Positions 37,760-49,793 of a stretch of 64,000 bases of DNA are shown piece by piece; the first letter of the stretch is position 1, and every line of letters starts with the position of its first letter. The stretch is from Epichloe hybrida (taxonomy: Eukaryota > Ascomycota > Sordariomycetes > Hypocreales > Clavicipitaceae): positions 310,001 through 374,000 of the forward strand of contig JAFEKR010000037.1 of the NCBI GenBank assembly GCA_019022495.1. The letters run 5' to 3'. The notes below the pieces were generated by a model that searched no databases, was not told the DNA's origin, and saw only the letters and a list, made by a program, of their open reading frames with translations. Made by a program: the position numbers and the translations under genes.

Positions 37760-38760
37760 CAACACGTAAACATGCAGTAGTGATTTTTCAATCATGCAGC
37801 AGTACGGATTAACTAGGCCTAAAATAGAGTCATCTTTCTACGCAAACTTTCAAGAGGAGTGACGTCGTATAATTCTGAGGGCACAGGGGTTGCGCGTGTG
37901 CGTCATGAAGGTTCTGCCTCGATTGTTGGTCACATAGAGGCAAGCAAAAAGGGCCAAAATCCTGATTAAAAAAAAACAAGACACGGTCACGGTCCAGGCT
38001 TCTCACGCGACGGAATACATATACGGACGGGGGAAGCCGAAGTTCATTCTCGTCAAGGCGCCGGGCAAAGTCAACAAAGTCATCTCGGCAATGGGAGTTG
38101 TGGGATTTTTTTCTGATCCTTTTCTCCGACGGAAACGGAGTAGTCCGTATGAATTAGGCTAAAACACCTGCCTCTCTCGACATGACCTCGATCCCTGTCA
38201 ACATCAGATGCAGCTTCCAGGAACGGGGCTCGGCACTGACACATCCAAGGGTGATTGGGACGGTGCTTCCTGGCCCTGGCAGTTTGTGGCCTGTTGTTAA
38301 TATGCAAATGCAGATGGGACAAATCCTTACATATGCGGGTGCAGCGCCGGCCGGTGAGCAAGAAATCACAACTTCGAATATTATCAGCAACGCTCATCAC
38401 AGGTGATTTCAGCCGGTCACTTGCTTGGCAGGATTCTACATATTACTCGAATACGAGCATCATCGTCATTTGTGTTGCAACAGAGCAATGCCACGTAGTA
38501 GACGTGTGTCGCATCTCTCCACCGTAGATGCCGGTATCGCAAGGCGAGACCAATTCAACCCGCCTATCCACGGAGCGTTGTGTAATACGTCTCGCAATCA
38601 TTGCCACCATTGTTGGTTTGGCAGTGTAGAAGTTGGACGGCGCCTGGATAAAAGACTTGCTCTTCACAATGACGTGCCAAAAGCAGGTCCCCGCAGCCAA
38701 GCAGATCAAGTCGACATGAAGAAAACGCTGTTTCAAAAAAAAAATCATAAACCCCTCACT
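37760..38760. other. Intergenic, nothing recognised
   Basis: 1.0 kb between the secreted-protein gene and the ypi1 stop. It contains two TACGGA/TCCGTA hexamers (37803, 38144). No gene was supported. Confidence 0.5.
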
Positions 38761-39375
38761 TCAAGTTTTTCCATCACCCTCCCTCGACGTCTGCCTGGGC
38801 ACCTTCTCATACGCATTCGGACTGGGCGCCCTCTCCCTTCTCTCCTCTCCTCGTCCACCTTTCCTCCCGTGCGAGTGTCCATGCCCGCAAGCACGCGCTT
38901 TCTTGCCATCCCCTCTGCGCTTCTCGGCGTCTGAATCGGTATCTGAATCGGATGACGAGGATGATTCGTCGCTGGATTCGTCTACGCCCTTGGGCTTGTG
39001 GTATATGCAGCATACTGTATGTAGATCGAAAAAATAAATAAAAAATCAGCTCCTCCCTAGCCCCTTACCCGACATTGTTCTCGACCGAGGAGGGAGAGTC
39101 ATCCTGGGAGGACAAGAAAAGACATGAAATAAAGACGTACCCTTTGAGCTCTTCCTTCCTAGCCCCTCATTATCAACCACATCCTCCGCCCACTGCACCG
39201 ACCTCCCCGTGGCGTTGTGCGCGCCCCGTAGACGCAGCGTCCTGGGCGCACCCTGTGAAATAGACTCTGGTGTCTGCGCCTGCGTGGTTGTGCTCGTGCT
39301 CGTGCTCGTGGTGGTCGTGGTCGTGGTCGTGGTATTCGGCGCAGGTGCACTCTGTCGAGATGATGGTTCAGGCAT
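38761..39375 (-). CDS. ypi1: Type-1 protein phosphatase regulator Ypi1 (2 exons)
   Basis: A heat-stable, disordered regulator of the catalytic subunit Glc7/PP1. Exons 39141-39375 and 38761-39014 give 162 residues. The N-terminal part has a Thr/Ser repeat coded by an ACC/ACG array, then [29 protein letters not shown], and across the intron [19 protein letters not shown], an acidic Ser/Asp run, [10 protein letters not shown], and a C-terminal [11 protein letters not shown]. The RVxW-like [12 protein letters not shown] motif is the PP1-binding signature of the inhibitor-3/Ypi1 family. The intron (39015-39140) is GTACGT...CATACAG. Divergent from ilv6 with 404 bp between start codons. Confidence 0.93.
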
Positions 39376-39779
39376 GGCTGTTTCTGCTGTCGTCGAGAGA
39401 ATCCTTGGACAGACGGACGTTGGCTGCGTGATCTGCTTCGTGATGTCTCCCCGTCATTTTCCTCTCTAACATGTGGAGGAACGGGATTTTCTTGAACTCG
39501 CGGGGAGTTGGAGACAAGGGGACGTCATTTTTGACGGCTCGACGCTGACGCTAACGGTCCGCTGGCAGCCGTTCAGCCGTGCAGCCGTGGCACTTATGTA
39601 ATGTGGCATCCCCCCCCCCCAATCAGGTCTCAGTCCAAGGCCACTGACTTTTTGCACCTCTTCTGCTCCAACTTCACGACACAAGCCCAACCCCAACAAC
39701 CCATTGCACATCTTTCAGTGAAATCTCGGGACGGAACCCCGCCCCTTTCGCCCCGAGAAAGACGAGAGAAATCCAGACG
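39376..39779. promoter_or_regulatory. Shared divergent promoter of ypi1 and ilv6
   Basis: 404 bp between start codons pointing apart. It includes a C10 run near 39609-39619 on the ilv6 side. No operator was assigned. Confidence 0.5.
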
Positions 39780-40847
39780 ATGGCGTCGCTCCGGTTCTGC
39801 GCCGCCCCCGTGCGATTGGCGTCCTCGGTCGCCCGAACCTCTCCTCTCGGCGCCGCTCGGCACAACTCCTCGTCCACCTCCCACAGCTCGTCCACCTCGG
39901 CCATCGCCTACAAGGCTCTTCGGAACCGATCAGCTCCTCTGCCCGTCAAGAACCAGCCGCCAGCATGGTCCGCCCAGGCCGCCGTGTCCAACATCCTGTA
40001 CGAGACGCCCACGCCGTCCATGGCTCCCCCGAAGCGCCACATCCTCAACTGCCTGGTCCAGAACGAGCCGGGTGTCCTGTCCCGGCTCTCGGGCATCCTC
40101 GCGGCCCGCGGGTTCAACATCGACTCCCTCGTCGTGTGCAACACCGAGGTCGAGGACCTGTCCCGCATGACCATTGTCCTGACGGGCCAGGACGGCGTCG
40201 TCGAGCAGGCCCGTCGCCAGCTCGAGGATCTCGTGCCCGTCTGGGCCGTCCTGGACTACAGCAACGCCGCCCTCGTCCAGAGAGAGCTTCTCCTGGCCAA
40301 GGTCAACATCCTCGGCCCCGAGTACTTTGAGGATCTGCTCGCCCACCACCGTGAGATGACGGCGGGTGAATACCACGCCGAGCACGACGTCCCCCCCGAG
40401 CAGCAGCAGCCTCCGTCCCTGGAAGAGACGTCTGCCGATTTCCATCCCAGCAGGCTCGCTGCCAGCGAGGCCCTGCGCCACAAGCACGAGCACCTCAAGA
40501 CCATCACCTACTTCACGCACCAGTTCGGCGGCAAGGTCCTGGACATCAGCACCATCAGCTGCATTGTTGAACTGTAAGTTGGCCAAAACCCCGGTTTCTT
40601 CGGCCGCCGCCGCCCAACTTGCTTGCTGCATGAAAGAAGCTAATTCCGTCACGCACAAACAAACAGCTCGGCCAAGCCCTCCCGCATTGATTCCTTCCTG
40701 AAGCTCATTTCTCCCTTTGGTATTCTCGAGTCCGCTCGCACTGGCCTGATGGCCCTGCCTCGCTCGCCGCTACGTGGACCCGTCGAGGAGCCTCTTCTCA
40801 AGGAGGCAGAGGAGGTCGTTGATGCCAGCCAGCTGCCCCCTGGTTGA
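39780..40847 (+). CDS. ilv6: Acetolactate synthase regulatory (small) subunit, mitochondrial (2 exons)
   Basis: Regulatory partner of the catalytic acetolactate synthase in branched-chain amino-acid synthesis; it confers valine feedback. Exons 39780-40573 and 40667-40847 give 324 residues. The first 60 residues are rich in Arg, Ser and Ala without acids, a mitochondrial targeting sequence. An ACT domain follows at about 86-160 (RHILNCLVQNEPGVLSRLSG and ILAARGFNIDSLVV). The C-terminal domain has RELLLAKVNILGPEYFE, FGGKVLDISTISCIVEL and, after the intron, KPSRIDSFLKLISPFGILES and ARTGLMALPRSP. The intron has GTAAGT, a GCTAAT branch and CAG. Codon use is strongly C-biased at third positions. Confidence 0.95.
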
Positions 40848-41138
40848 AAAAAAAAGAATTGTTGGGAAAGTTGGTTGTTTGCCTTTTTATCATTGGTGGG
40901 ACCATCTGGCGTCTGACGGAACTTGGGTATACTTTTGGTTTTAATTTTTTTCTATATTTTTTCTTAAAAAAAAAAAATTCTTCAAAAGAATGAAGCAGCT
41001 GATTATGCTACTCGACTTTTATTCCTTGCGCCTGATCCATGTTGGCTTGAAGTGATGAAATGGCCTGCCTGACTGGTAGAGCTTCCCGGGGTGTGAAGGA
41101 ATGCACAATACACACATCTTCACCTCCTGCGTCGCACG

Positions 41139-43429
41139 TCACGCCCTCCCCGCCACCTTGGCCCTCTTCTTGGCCCCCTTCATACTCCTCCTCGGCCGAC
41201 TCTTCTTATGCTCCTTTAATACGCGAGGCTTGTTGTTCAACCACCCGTGTATCGGCATCCTCGAGCCCACGAACCTGCCCTCGGGCGAATAGACGTCCAC
41301 GGCCGGCCATTCCGGCTCAGCCATCTTGACGGCCTGTCCCGCCGACGAGACCCCGCCGAGCGAATCTTTCCTGTTCTGCATCATCTCCTCAAAGGGGTCC
41401 TTGGCCCTCGGGCCGGAGCCAGGGCCGGGGCCAGGGCCGCCAGGCTCCTCCTCGTCCCTCGCAGATGCACAAGACTCACGCGGGAGGTCGTGGGAACAAC
41501 GTCCAGCCTCGTCGGTCGTGTCGGGCGCGAGTGCCCCGTCTCGGTCACGCTGCATCCGGGACCATCTCTCAAAGTCCCGCGCTCTCACCTGCGCCACGAT
41601 TTCGACATATCCGACCCCCTCTATGAGGATGTCGACAGAGACGACGCGGAAGGGCAGCCTGTCGACTTGCAGACCCACGGCATTTTTGCGCGTCAGCGGA
41701 CCGGCCCGCTTCTTGGTAACGTCGTGGCAGAGCTTGAACGAGCCCGCGTGCGCCATCCTGTCCCCCATCCCCGGAAGCGTGACGTTCTCGACGCCAGCAG
41801 ACTCGCGCGTCTGGTCTTGAAACGCAATCGCCTTCTCCGTCATGGTGAGATGCTCCTCGAGAGGCGTGAAGTTGTACACGAGGAACACCGTGTCTGGTGT
41901 TCGGGGGGTGATTCGGATCAGCCCGCCGCCGAGAATAATGGACTTGCCAGGTTTGACCGTGACTTGCTCGGGGACGATTCGCTTCTTCATGATCAGGGAC
42001 TGCCGGTGCTCCTCCTTGACAAAGAGGTCCAGGTCGCTGCGGGCCAGCCCCGGAAGATCAATGAGCTCGCCCTTGCCGTTGCCGAAAGGGACGCGGATCG
42101 GTGACGCCGTGGTGCCGGGCAGTGACGAAACGAGCGGCATCTCGGGATAGTTCGTGGCAGGCTGTGCTGGGGGAAGCAGCTCGCCCACATCCAGATGTTC
42201 CCAAGCCTCCTTCCGGCCACCCTTGCCCGTCCCCGTGCCATCATATGCCGGCACGGCGCCTCGATCCGACCATTTCTTCTTGCCCTCGCTCATCCTCCCC
42301 TTGGGATACACGGCCTCGAAGAGCTGGCTCTTGCCTACATTCACTTTTCCCACCATCCACCCGGCTCCGCCTCGACTCCAGACATCCTCCTTGACATCTT
42401 TGGTCCACCATGCTCGCCTCGCACTGACACACTTCAAGTTCCCCAGCCGCACACGGCCACCCAGTCGTCCCAGCGCATCGCGCAGCACATCCCGGAGATA
42501 GGGCATCATGGAATCCACAATCTCTTTCGTGGGCCCCAGCAGATCGCCTCTCGTGATGATGAAGCTCATCTCCGTCTTGCCATCATTCTGGAACTTGCTG
42601 GACCGCGAGCGGCGGTTCCTCGACCGCAGAGGAATGTCGCCCAGCAGGACATTCAGGCGGGGGATCAGAGACATGGGGAAGTCGGCCGCGTCGATGATGT
42701 GATAAATGTGGTTGTATCTGTACGGCGACTCCTCAATCGTCTCGCGTAGCGATTCCACCGTGGGATGGTGCATGGCCACTTTCGCCGTGCTGCTCGCCGT
42801 GCTGTGGTGCATCAGATCGTGGCATCGATCACAGACTGGCGGCTTCTCCGTCATCGTCTCTAGCTTCCACGTCAGTCTTGCTGCTGCTGCTCCTCCCAAG
42901 TTGTAGAGGTGGCCCCCGAAGTCCACATACTAGCCATGGCCCGGCCATCTTCACCCCCGATCAGTGCGTCCGTGCTAAGCCCCAGCTTCTGCAGCTTCTC
43001 GGGCGCGAAGCTCTTGAGAGCACGGTGCACGACTTCGTCCTCTGCGGCGTCGATGCCTCGAGGGTTGCTCTCTCGGGGCTGCAGCCACTGGCGCACTCTC
43101 TTGCTCCGCAAGTCAAAGTATCCGAGCTGTTGCGAGGCCGTCGTCTGCGCAAACGCTCCGCAGCCACTGCACGTCACTGGGAGCTTCCGAACAGGCCTGC
43201 CAGCCGTTTCCGGGAAGCCGGCTTCTGCGTCAAAAAGTGCAATTTTCGCAGCGACATCCGTATGGTTGCATCGCCGTCGTGGCGTTGTCGTCTTCGCGAT
43301 GTCCAAGCGACCGCCGGTCCGCCCAAATCCAATCGCAGGACACAGAAACACAGGAACTCGAGTCCTATGGGCAATCTCCCCTATCCTCAACGCCCTGTTG
43401 AGACATCGTGCCGTAGGCACCCGATGCAT
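41139..43429 (-). CDS. gep3: Gep3-type circularly permuted mitochondrial GTPase (2 exons)
   Basis: Gep3 is implicated in mitochondrial small-ribosomal-subunit assembly in yeast. Exons 42931-43429 and 41139-42859 give 739 residues. The N terminus is basic (RVPTARCLNRALR), as for mitochondrial import. Zinc-type cysteines are at 87/90 (CSGC) and 176/179 (CDRC). The GTPase motifs occur in permuted order: the G4-like TRGD at about 269-272 precedes the P-loop GKVNVGKS at about 337-344, then PGTT at about 414 and DLPG at about 434. This is the hallmark of YqeH/YlqF-type cpGTPases. The C terminus is Lys/Arg-rich, as in RNA-binding tails. The intron (42860-42930) is GTATGT, CTGAC branch, CTAG; it was set so that the frames on both sides join. 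A long low-complexity insert lies between the permuted domain and the tail. Confidence 0.9.
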
Positions 43430-43726
43430 CCCGTGTTGTGGTCGTCCGAGTCCAAAAAAAACTCAATCTCCTCTCTGCTTAAAAAAAAAAAGAAAGCAAA
43501 GACAAAAAGAAACTAGTTTTCGAATTCAGGGTCCCAGTCGCGTTGCCATCGGCGTCACGAGCTCCACACCAAATCTTCAATCAAGCACGGATGAAAGCCG
43601 GTCCGCAGGGGCTCTTTGGATTTTTTTGTAGAACGGCAACGGCTCTACGGACTAAACCGCCTTGGTTCGCCGCGACGGCACAGCTACGACTTGCATCACG
43701 GTAGATTCCAAACGCACGTCCTCACG
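43430..43726. promoter_or_regulatory. Shared divergent promoter of gep3 and mrp49
   Basis: 297 bp between start codons pointing apart; both genes act in the mitochondrial ribosome. Contains a poly-A run near 43480. Confidence 0.5.
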
Positions 43727-44604
43727 ATGCGGTCATTGGGAGAGAGACTAAACCTCCTCAGGAAGGCAAGTTATCTCACTTCCACATCAACAAGCTCCAG
43801 TCACTCATATCAACCTATTCCCGTTCATGCTAACAATCACACGCAGAGGGTACTCAATTCCTCCCCCCGAACACGTTCTCATCTAAATCGAAGTACTAAC
43901 AATCTAGTTAATCAACCTCCGATGCGGCCCGGGTGCCGCCATCCTACCACCAGAAGTGTCAAGGATACACCTGGACTTCGCCGCGAGAATGGACGACGGA
44001 CACATGGGCGCAAGGTACGCTCACCCCTCGCCAAGTCAAATCCACAACAATCTCTTCCTCACGTCTCCGTGAACCATTCTCTGCCGCGAATTCGTCTCAT
44101 TGCTAATCAATGCAATCTCGGGGGGGGGGGTGCGTGGTGAGCAGGAAATTCTGGCGCGAATGCCTCCCCCGTCTAAAATACCACAACCCTTCTATCCCCA
44201 TGATCGTCAACCGCCACGACCAAAATCAGAGCAGCCCCCTCTTAACAATCTACCTGCGCACAAATTCTGCCACGGACGGCTCCCCTTCCGCCCAGCCAGC
44301 GTCGTCGCGGACCAATCTTTCCAAGGCGCAACCCCCGGGACCCAACGAGAAGACGGTTGCCATCGACATGAAGAACAAGCACTCGTCTGATATCCTGGAG
44401 TACTTCATCGCTGAGACCCGCGCAAAGCCCGTCCAAGCGAGTAAGGAGGAGATTGCGGAAATGCAGCACTTGGGCGGCATGAAGAAACAGGCGGAAATTG
44501 ACCGCGAGCGAGTGCGCCAGCTGAGGGCGGAGAAGAAGAAGGAGGAAGAAATGTTGAAGAGGGCGAGAGCAGCTGGCGGCATGGCTGAGCAGGACGAGGC
44601 GTAG
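43727..44604 (+). CDS. mrp49: Mitochondrial large-subunit ribosomal protein mL61/Mrp49 (3 exons, GC-AG first intron)
   Basis: Component of the mitochondrial 54S ribosomal subunit, L51/S25/CI-B8 (thioredoxin-like) fold. Exons 43727-43765, 43908-44014 and 44145-44604 give 201 residues: MRSLGERLNLLRK, then LINLRCGPGAAILPPEVSRI with HLDFAARMDDGHMGAR, then KFWRECLPRLKYHNPSIPMI and LTIYLR, and a charged, coiled-coil-like C-terminal extension (EEIAEMQ, QLRAEKKKEEEMLKRARAAG). The first intron starts with GC (AAG|GCAAGT) instead of GT and ends TACTAAC...TCTAG; no GT donor in reach gives the correct protein. The second acceptor follows a run of ten G. Confidence 0.9.
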
Positions 44605-44910
44605 ACTTCTGGAAGGAAGAAGAATGTATTTATCTTGTGCCATTTGCCTTGGCGTGTACTACTGCAGGCATAGAAAAGAATACAACATGTACCATGATTG
44701 CATTGGCTGCCACATCCAGAACTTGGTAGGAAAATTGCTTGAATCGAGACAGCCCCGTCCCCTTGGGTCCCTGAAGCCGAACCTTGACCTATGTATGATA
44801 TGCCTGCACGATGCGTTGAATCAGACGCCACAACTAATGCCTCAACAATGGTCTTGTATTGCCAATGCCATTGAAACCTTGTTATTCCAAAGGTACGCCC
44901 GACAAGTCAA
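44605..44910. other. Convergent intergenic region (mrp49 and hul4 3' ends)
   Basis: 306 bp between two converging stop codons. Nothing was recognised. Confidence 0.5.
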
Positions 44911-47900
44911 TTATTTGAGCCCAAATCCTTCACTTTCGAAAACTGCCCTCCACAGCATTGCTTCCAGTCTTTGCTTCGACCCGTATTTCCATAGGGAAAT
45001 CATGTTGAAGCACGTTCTTGCTATTGGATATCGGCCACTGTCTTCTCCGAGGCACGAAATCTTGATCGGTAGCATGGCTGCTCCCGTTGCCGGAATTCTG
45101 TCGCTCCCTGTTATGAAGGAAAGCAGCTTGCGCTGGTTCTTGGATGTGGCGTCTTGGAATGTTTCCCAGAACCATGCAACTACGTCGATGTTATCATCCG
45201 GATGAGGGTGTCCCCAATTGTCGTACTCGGAGACGGCTCGCAAAGCCGCTATGTCGAGAGCTTCGTCCGAGCCGCGGATGAGAAGTTCGATCTCTTCGGG
45301 CCTGAACAGCGAAAATGCATTTCCCCCACAGACAGTATAAAACCCTCTTTTGAACGGTTCAAACTGGCGCGTCACTGCCGCATCCAGCAGATATCTGACG
45401 TAAAGCTCGACGTACTCGCGCCGATTGCCATTGGTAACTGGTTTTCGCTCGCCTCCTGGGCACAGGGGCACTTGCACGGTAGTACCGTACTTGTCCGTGT
45501 CGACTACGAAATCTAGGCAGAACGTGCTCTCGACATCTCCCTCAAAATCGAGAAGCTGGCGTAGCCCGTGAGCTACCTGTGGCCTGTACTCTGCCAGATC
45601 ATCCAAGGTATACTGCATCCAAGGTCGAGGCCGAGACGACATCCCCAGGCCATGAGCAGGCGCAGCTGCCAATAGCTTGCGGAATGCAAAAGGTGGGAGG
45701 GCAACGTCCAAAATCGTAGAGTTATAAATTGCCAAGCCCATAACTACACCCACCAGGAAGAACTGATCGGATGTCTCGAAAGTACTTGGGTTGAAATAGC
45801 AATACTGCGAGTCTTCGTCGTAAAGAAACATCCCTGTTTATACCAGGTTAGCGCAAGGTTGAAGGTTGTCATCAACTGCGAAAATCATGAACGCACCATG
45901 ATCAGGATTGAAGACTTCTCGAACCAGAAGCAAAAACCACTCTTTCCGCAACCCGCCTCCATCGATTCCCTCTTCGCCTTTGAATGTGATGCGGAGACCC
46001 TTTTTGATATCTTCACTCCCGCTGCCAATAACCCCGCTCACGGCCGCAAGGCTATCCTCCACAAGACAGTCTCTGCGGATGTTAAAAGACAGGTATTGTT
46101 TAACGTCTCGATTGGTCATGATGCTGTCGAGGAACGCGTCTCGCGCTTTCATCTGCATCTGACGTCGGGCATCATGTTCGAGTATTTGAGTCTTGGCCCA
46201 AATACTCATCAAGAACGGGTACTGGCAGAAGGAAAACTTGGTCCGCTTGGACTCCCAGGACTCAAAGTCACTGACAAGATCGGCATAATCGATCATGGAG
46301 TTGTAAAAGTCGCTGGTCGGTACAAGCTGCCCGCCGGATGGTCCATATTGACGAGATGATCCAACCGCGACGTTGGCGCCTAACCGAGCTGCAGATCCAT
46401 GACTTGGTCCAGACGAATTGTTTGCGGCGAACAAGAGTGCCAGCACACGAGAAGCAGCCTTGATTTGCCAATCCTCAGTGTATGCGATTTTTTGTTCCGC
46501 TTCTTTCTTTTTGGAGCCGCCGCCTCCTGACCTAATTTCATCGTGAAGATAGAAGCTCCCAGCGGAGCGGCCGGCGCGCATCTCAGGTATCAAACCAGCG
46601 GTGATGTCAACCTCTGCGTGGTGCTTCTTGTCGATTTGTCTCAATAACCGATAGCTCAAGAATCCAGAAACCAGATCTTTGATTCGAGTAAATCTTTGGC
46701 TTCCAAACTTGGCAAACCAGGCAATAAAGTGATTATGGTGCTCGGGCGGTGTATTGGATAGTAAGCCTATGATCCGTTTCACGATGCCTGAATGTTGGCC
46801 AGACAAAAGCCCGGAACTGGGCAGAATATTGCGTTTAGAATTAGCTGGTAATGAGCAAGGTATAGGAGGAGGTTCCTCCACATCAGGCTGTAAGATTCCA
46901 CGGAAAACCTTGGTACTTGAATGCAACAATGGGTTCTCTGCGATAATCAAAAGGAAGCGAATATCACTGGGAGTGGTGAGTGGGAGCCCCGGTCTTTTCA
47001 GTAACGACTCCATAGCTTTCAACAACACTCTCCGAGTATGTGACTGACCTTGCAGCAGCTCGTGCTCCAAGATCTGAAGTTCCTGTTGTGATTGAGGCTC
47101 TACAGTTGATTCCCTGCAGATGTCTTCGTACACGCTGTACCAACACTCAGAGGGGTCGACTGCCACGCGATACCAGCTTTCCAGCTCATCCCAGTCCATA
47201 TTTAGGCTCTTGGTCGTATTTGATCTCTTTTGAGGGCTCTGAGATCGATTGGTGGAGGGCATGGGCTTCTTTGATACAAGTTGTGGGCGGACCCCTGCCC
47301 ACCACAAGCCATTTTCTGCGACGTCGCCCAAGAGCAACATTTTGGCATCGATTTCATCCATCGGATTATCTGGCTGTGCCCCTTCTCTCGAGTTGATCGG
47401 ATCCGTTCGAGACGCTGGTCTCCCCCTACGAGGCACAGGTTTCCGTCGAATTTGCTCCGTGCCACTCACGTCAGGGGCGGCCTGATGTAGGACGAAGGAA
47501 GAGTTGATTGAATCGAGTGAGCTAAAGGCCTTGACAATATACTCCTCCAACGGCTTGAATATCCGTTTTGGTTCACATGGTCGGTTCAGCAAAGTATCTT
47601 GATTGCGCATCGCCATGTGCGCATCCAAAGGTTGCGCTGGCGGAGGCGGTCTCTCGGGGTATGATGACGAATATGATCTTGTCGTGGCACTTGACCGGGA
47701 AGGATTAGGCTTGAGCGTAGGCTGATGCTCAAAGACATATTTGGAGACATAATCCCCATTCCTGGTTGCGCCGTCAATGCGCTCATGGAACTCATCGTGA
47801 TTTGCATGGCCTGTTTCGGGCTGGAGGTAACGATTGCGAGATCCATTGTAGGGCGCTGACACTGCAGAACTCGCAGCTTGCTCCGGCATCGATTTGTTCA

Positions 47901-48595
47901 ATATGTACGAACGGATACATTGCCTCGCAATCTCCCGGAAGTCTCGTACCGAAATAGGCTGACCTGGGGACAAAAAGAAGTCGTTAAAAAGAAGTACCTC
48001 CCGATTCGAATCACAAGAAGCACCTACATGTCAGCCCTTCGGGTGATGCCTGTGAAGACCCATCTCTTCGCTTCCCCCCGAAGCCCAAGTTGGTTGAATC
48101 GCGACCAGAGGTTGCAAGATCGTTTATAGTCGCACATATGGTGCACTTAAACACCTTGAGATCCTTTGGCCATCGCATCAAAGACCCGCAAGTCATACAA
48201 TTCCCCGTAGCAAAGTCCTTGCTGCCAGCCTGATGCCTCTTATGCTTCGGATTCGCAACACTCGGTCCAGCCATTGCTCCAACATGAACATTTCCACTTG
48301 TGTGTCTATTCGCATACGTTTGGCTTGGTGCAGCCTGTTTATCATTCGACCCGTTCAGAAACGACGGGAATGGGTTGCTTATAGACCGTGCATGTCGCGG
48401 AGTCAAGTTTGCAGGCTTGCTCCTCGGCTGAAACTCGGATTCAGAGGAGCTATCCGAGTCCTCGTGTGCTCGACTGTTGGATATGTCGATGCCGCCCAGT
48501 AGTGTTGTGGATGTTTCTAGAGCATCGGTGTGCATTCGTGTAATGAGGTCGCGGCGTGATGGTCGTGACCGGCTGCGGGAAGACAAAGAAGCCAT
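44911..48595 (-). CDS. hul4: HECT-type E3 ubiquitin ligase, Hul4-like (3 exons)
   Basis: Exons 48028-48595, 45897-47963 and 44911-45833 give 1185 residues. The N terminus is Ser/Arg-rich. A zinc-ribbon-like pair of CxxC motifs lies at Cys133/136 and Cys151/154 (GNCMTCGSL, FKCTIC). A long linker and a helical middle domain follow. The C-terminal third is a HECT domain: LRITFKGEEGIDGGGLRKEW, FNPDHGMFLYDEDSQYCYFN, FFLVGVVMGLAIYNS, and the catalytic cysteine in IARTCFNMISLWKY at about residue 1153. The last residues FESEGFGLK match the typical E.F.L. ending. HECT ligases form a ubiquitin thioester on that cysteine; yeast Hul4 acts in nuclear RNA/protein quality control. Both introns split codons and the frames close. 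Confidence 0.93.
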
Positions 48596-49793
48596 ACTCT
48601 CGACGGAGACATGAGACTAGAGATGCAAGAGCAATTCTGGCCTTCTGGGGGAAGGCAGTCGCTGCCGCGTCCAGCCCGATCAATGGTGGGTAATACTGAA
48701 GGGTCGAGGAAAGTACGAAGACAATTATCTGGACGGGATGACAAAGAGCGGCCGTTGCATCTTTTTGGAGCGAGACACGTAGGATCGAGAGGGGGAGCCA
48801 GAAACAAGACGAGACGAGACGAAGCCTCGGTGTTTTTCTCCTGTTTGTTGTTCGGAGTATTTGCGAACCATCACATGGCGGCCTTTTGTGGTCTGGAAAA
48901 GCCACATCAGGCACTTTTGATGGATGCACCGGGCCGGACCACTCGACACTGACGCCGGCAAGTGCATGTGTCTCAGAAGCTCCTCATAGCGGCGACGTCC
49001 CGGGGGGGCGGCCCCATGCTACCTGGAGTCAGTGCCCAACAATGAACGCCCAACTGACCAACCCCCCATCCAAACCCGTCCAGCCACCCACCAGCCACAC
49101 TCCAGCACCCCCCCCCCCGCGGCTGTTGGGGCGGAGAATGGCTTAGGTAATCGTTGGTGATATTACTATGTATGGAGAATTGGTAGATGGCGCACTGAAG
49201 AATACAAAATACAACCATCACTATCCACCTAATCATTTTGGTACTGCTTCAGGGCCTTCGATGCCTGACCAGCTTTTTTTTGTGCAAAAACCACACTATG
49301 ACACCAGCCAGATGCCAGAGGGCAAGCGATTCGGTCAATAAAGCACGAGCTGCGGGCCGAATACCTTCACTGACAAGTCGATGATCCGTTCTCGGCGAGC
49401 TCTTCATATATGAAATGTAACTCGGCCCCGACATTCAATTCGCATAACCCATCAGTCGCTTCCTCAAGCTTCCTCGTCATCGCACAAACCACCCTGAAAC
49501 AGAACAGTCTAGAATTCAATGTTGCGGACCCCTTCACATGAATTGCTCCTCTCGGATGACTGATGCGATTCGGACGGCTAGCCTCTTCGGCAAGGATTTC
49601 GTCATCATTTCGTCACGGGACTCAATATCTATGTGCCTGCAGCCGATCGTTCCGGTCACAATGTTACAAGTGACTCGTCTCGTTTTTCTTGAATGGCTAC
49701 TCTTGAAGTCTAGTCTAGTGACATTGTAATACATGTCTGCAAGCCTAGATCTAGTCTCCAAAGTTTTCCCCCAGTTCTAATTTCCAAGACCAT
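48596..49793. other. Intergenic: hul4 promoter side and dehydrogenase 3' side
   Basis: 1.2 kb without a supportable gene. A C-rich stretch lies near 49100-49120. Confidence 0.5.

Noticed and set aside
38761..38860. Frameshift near the ypi1 C terminus
   Set aside because: On first reading the [10 protein letters not shown] ending seemed out of frame; careful recounting of the reverse complement showed it is in frame, so ypi1 is intact.
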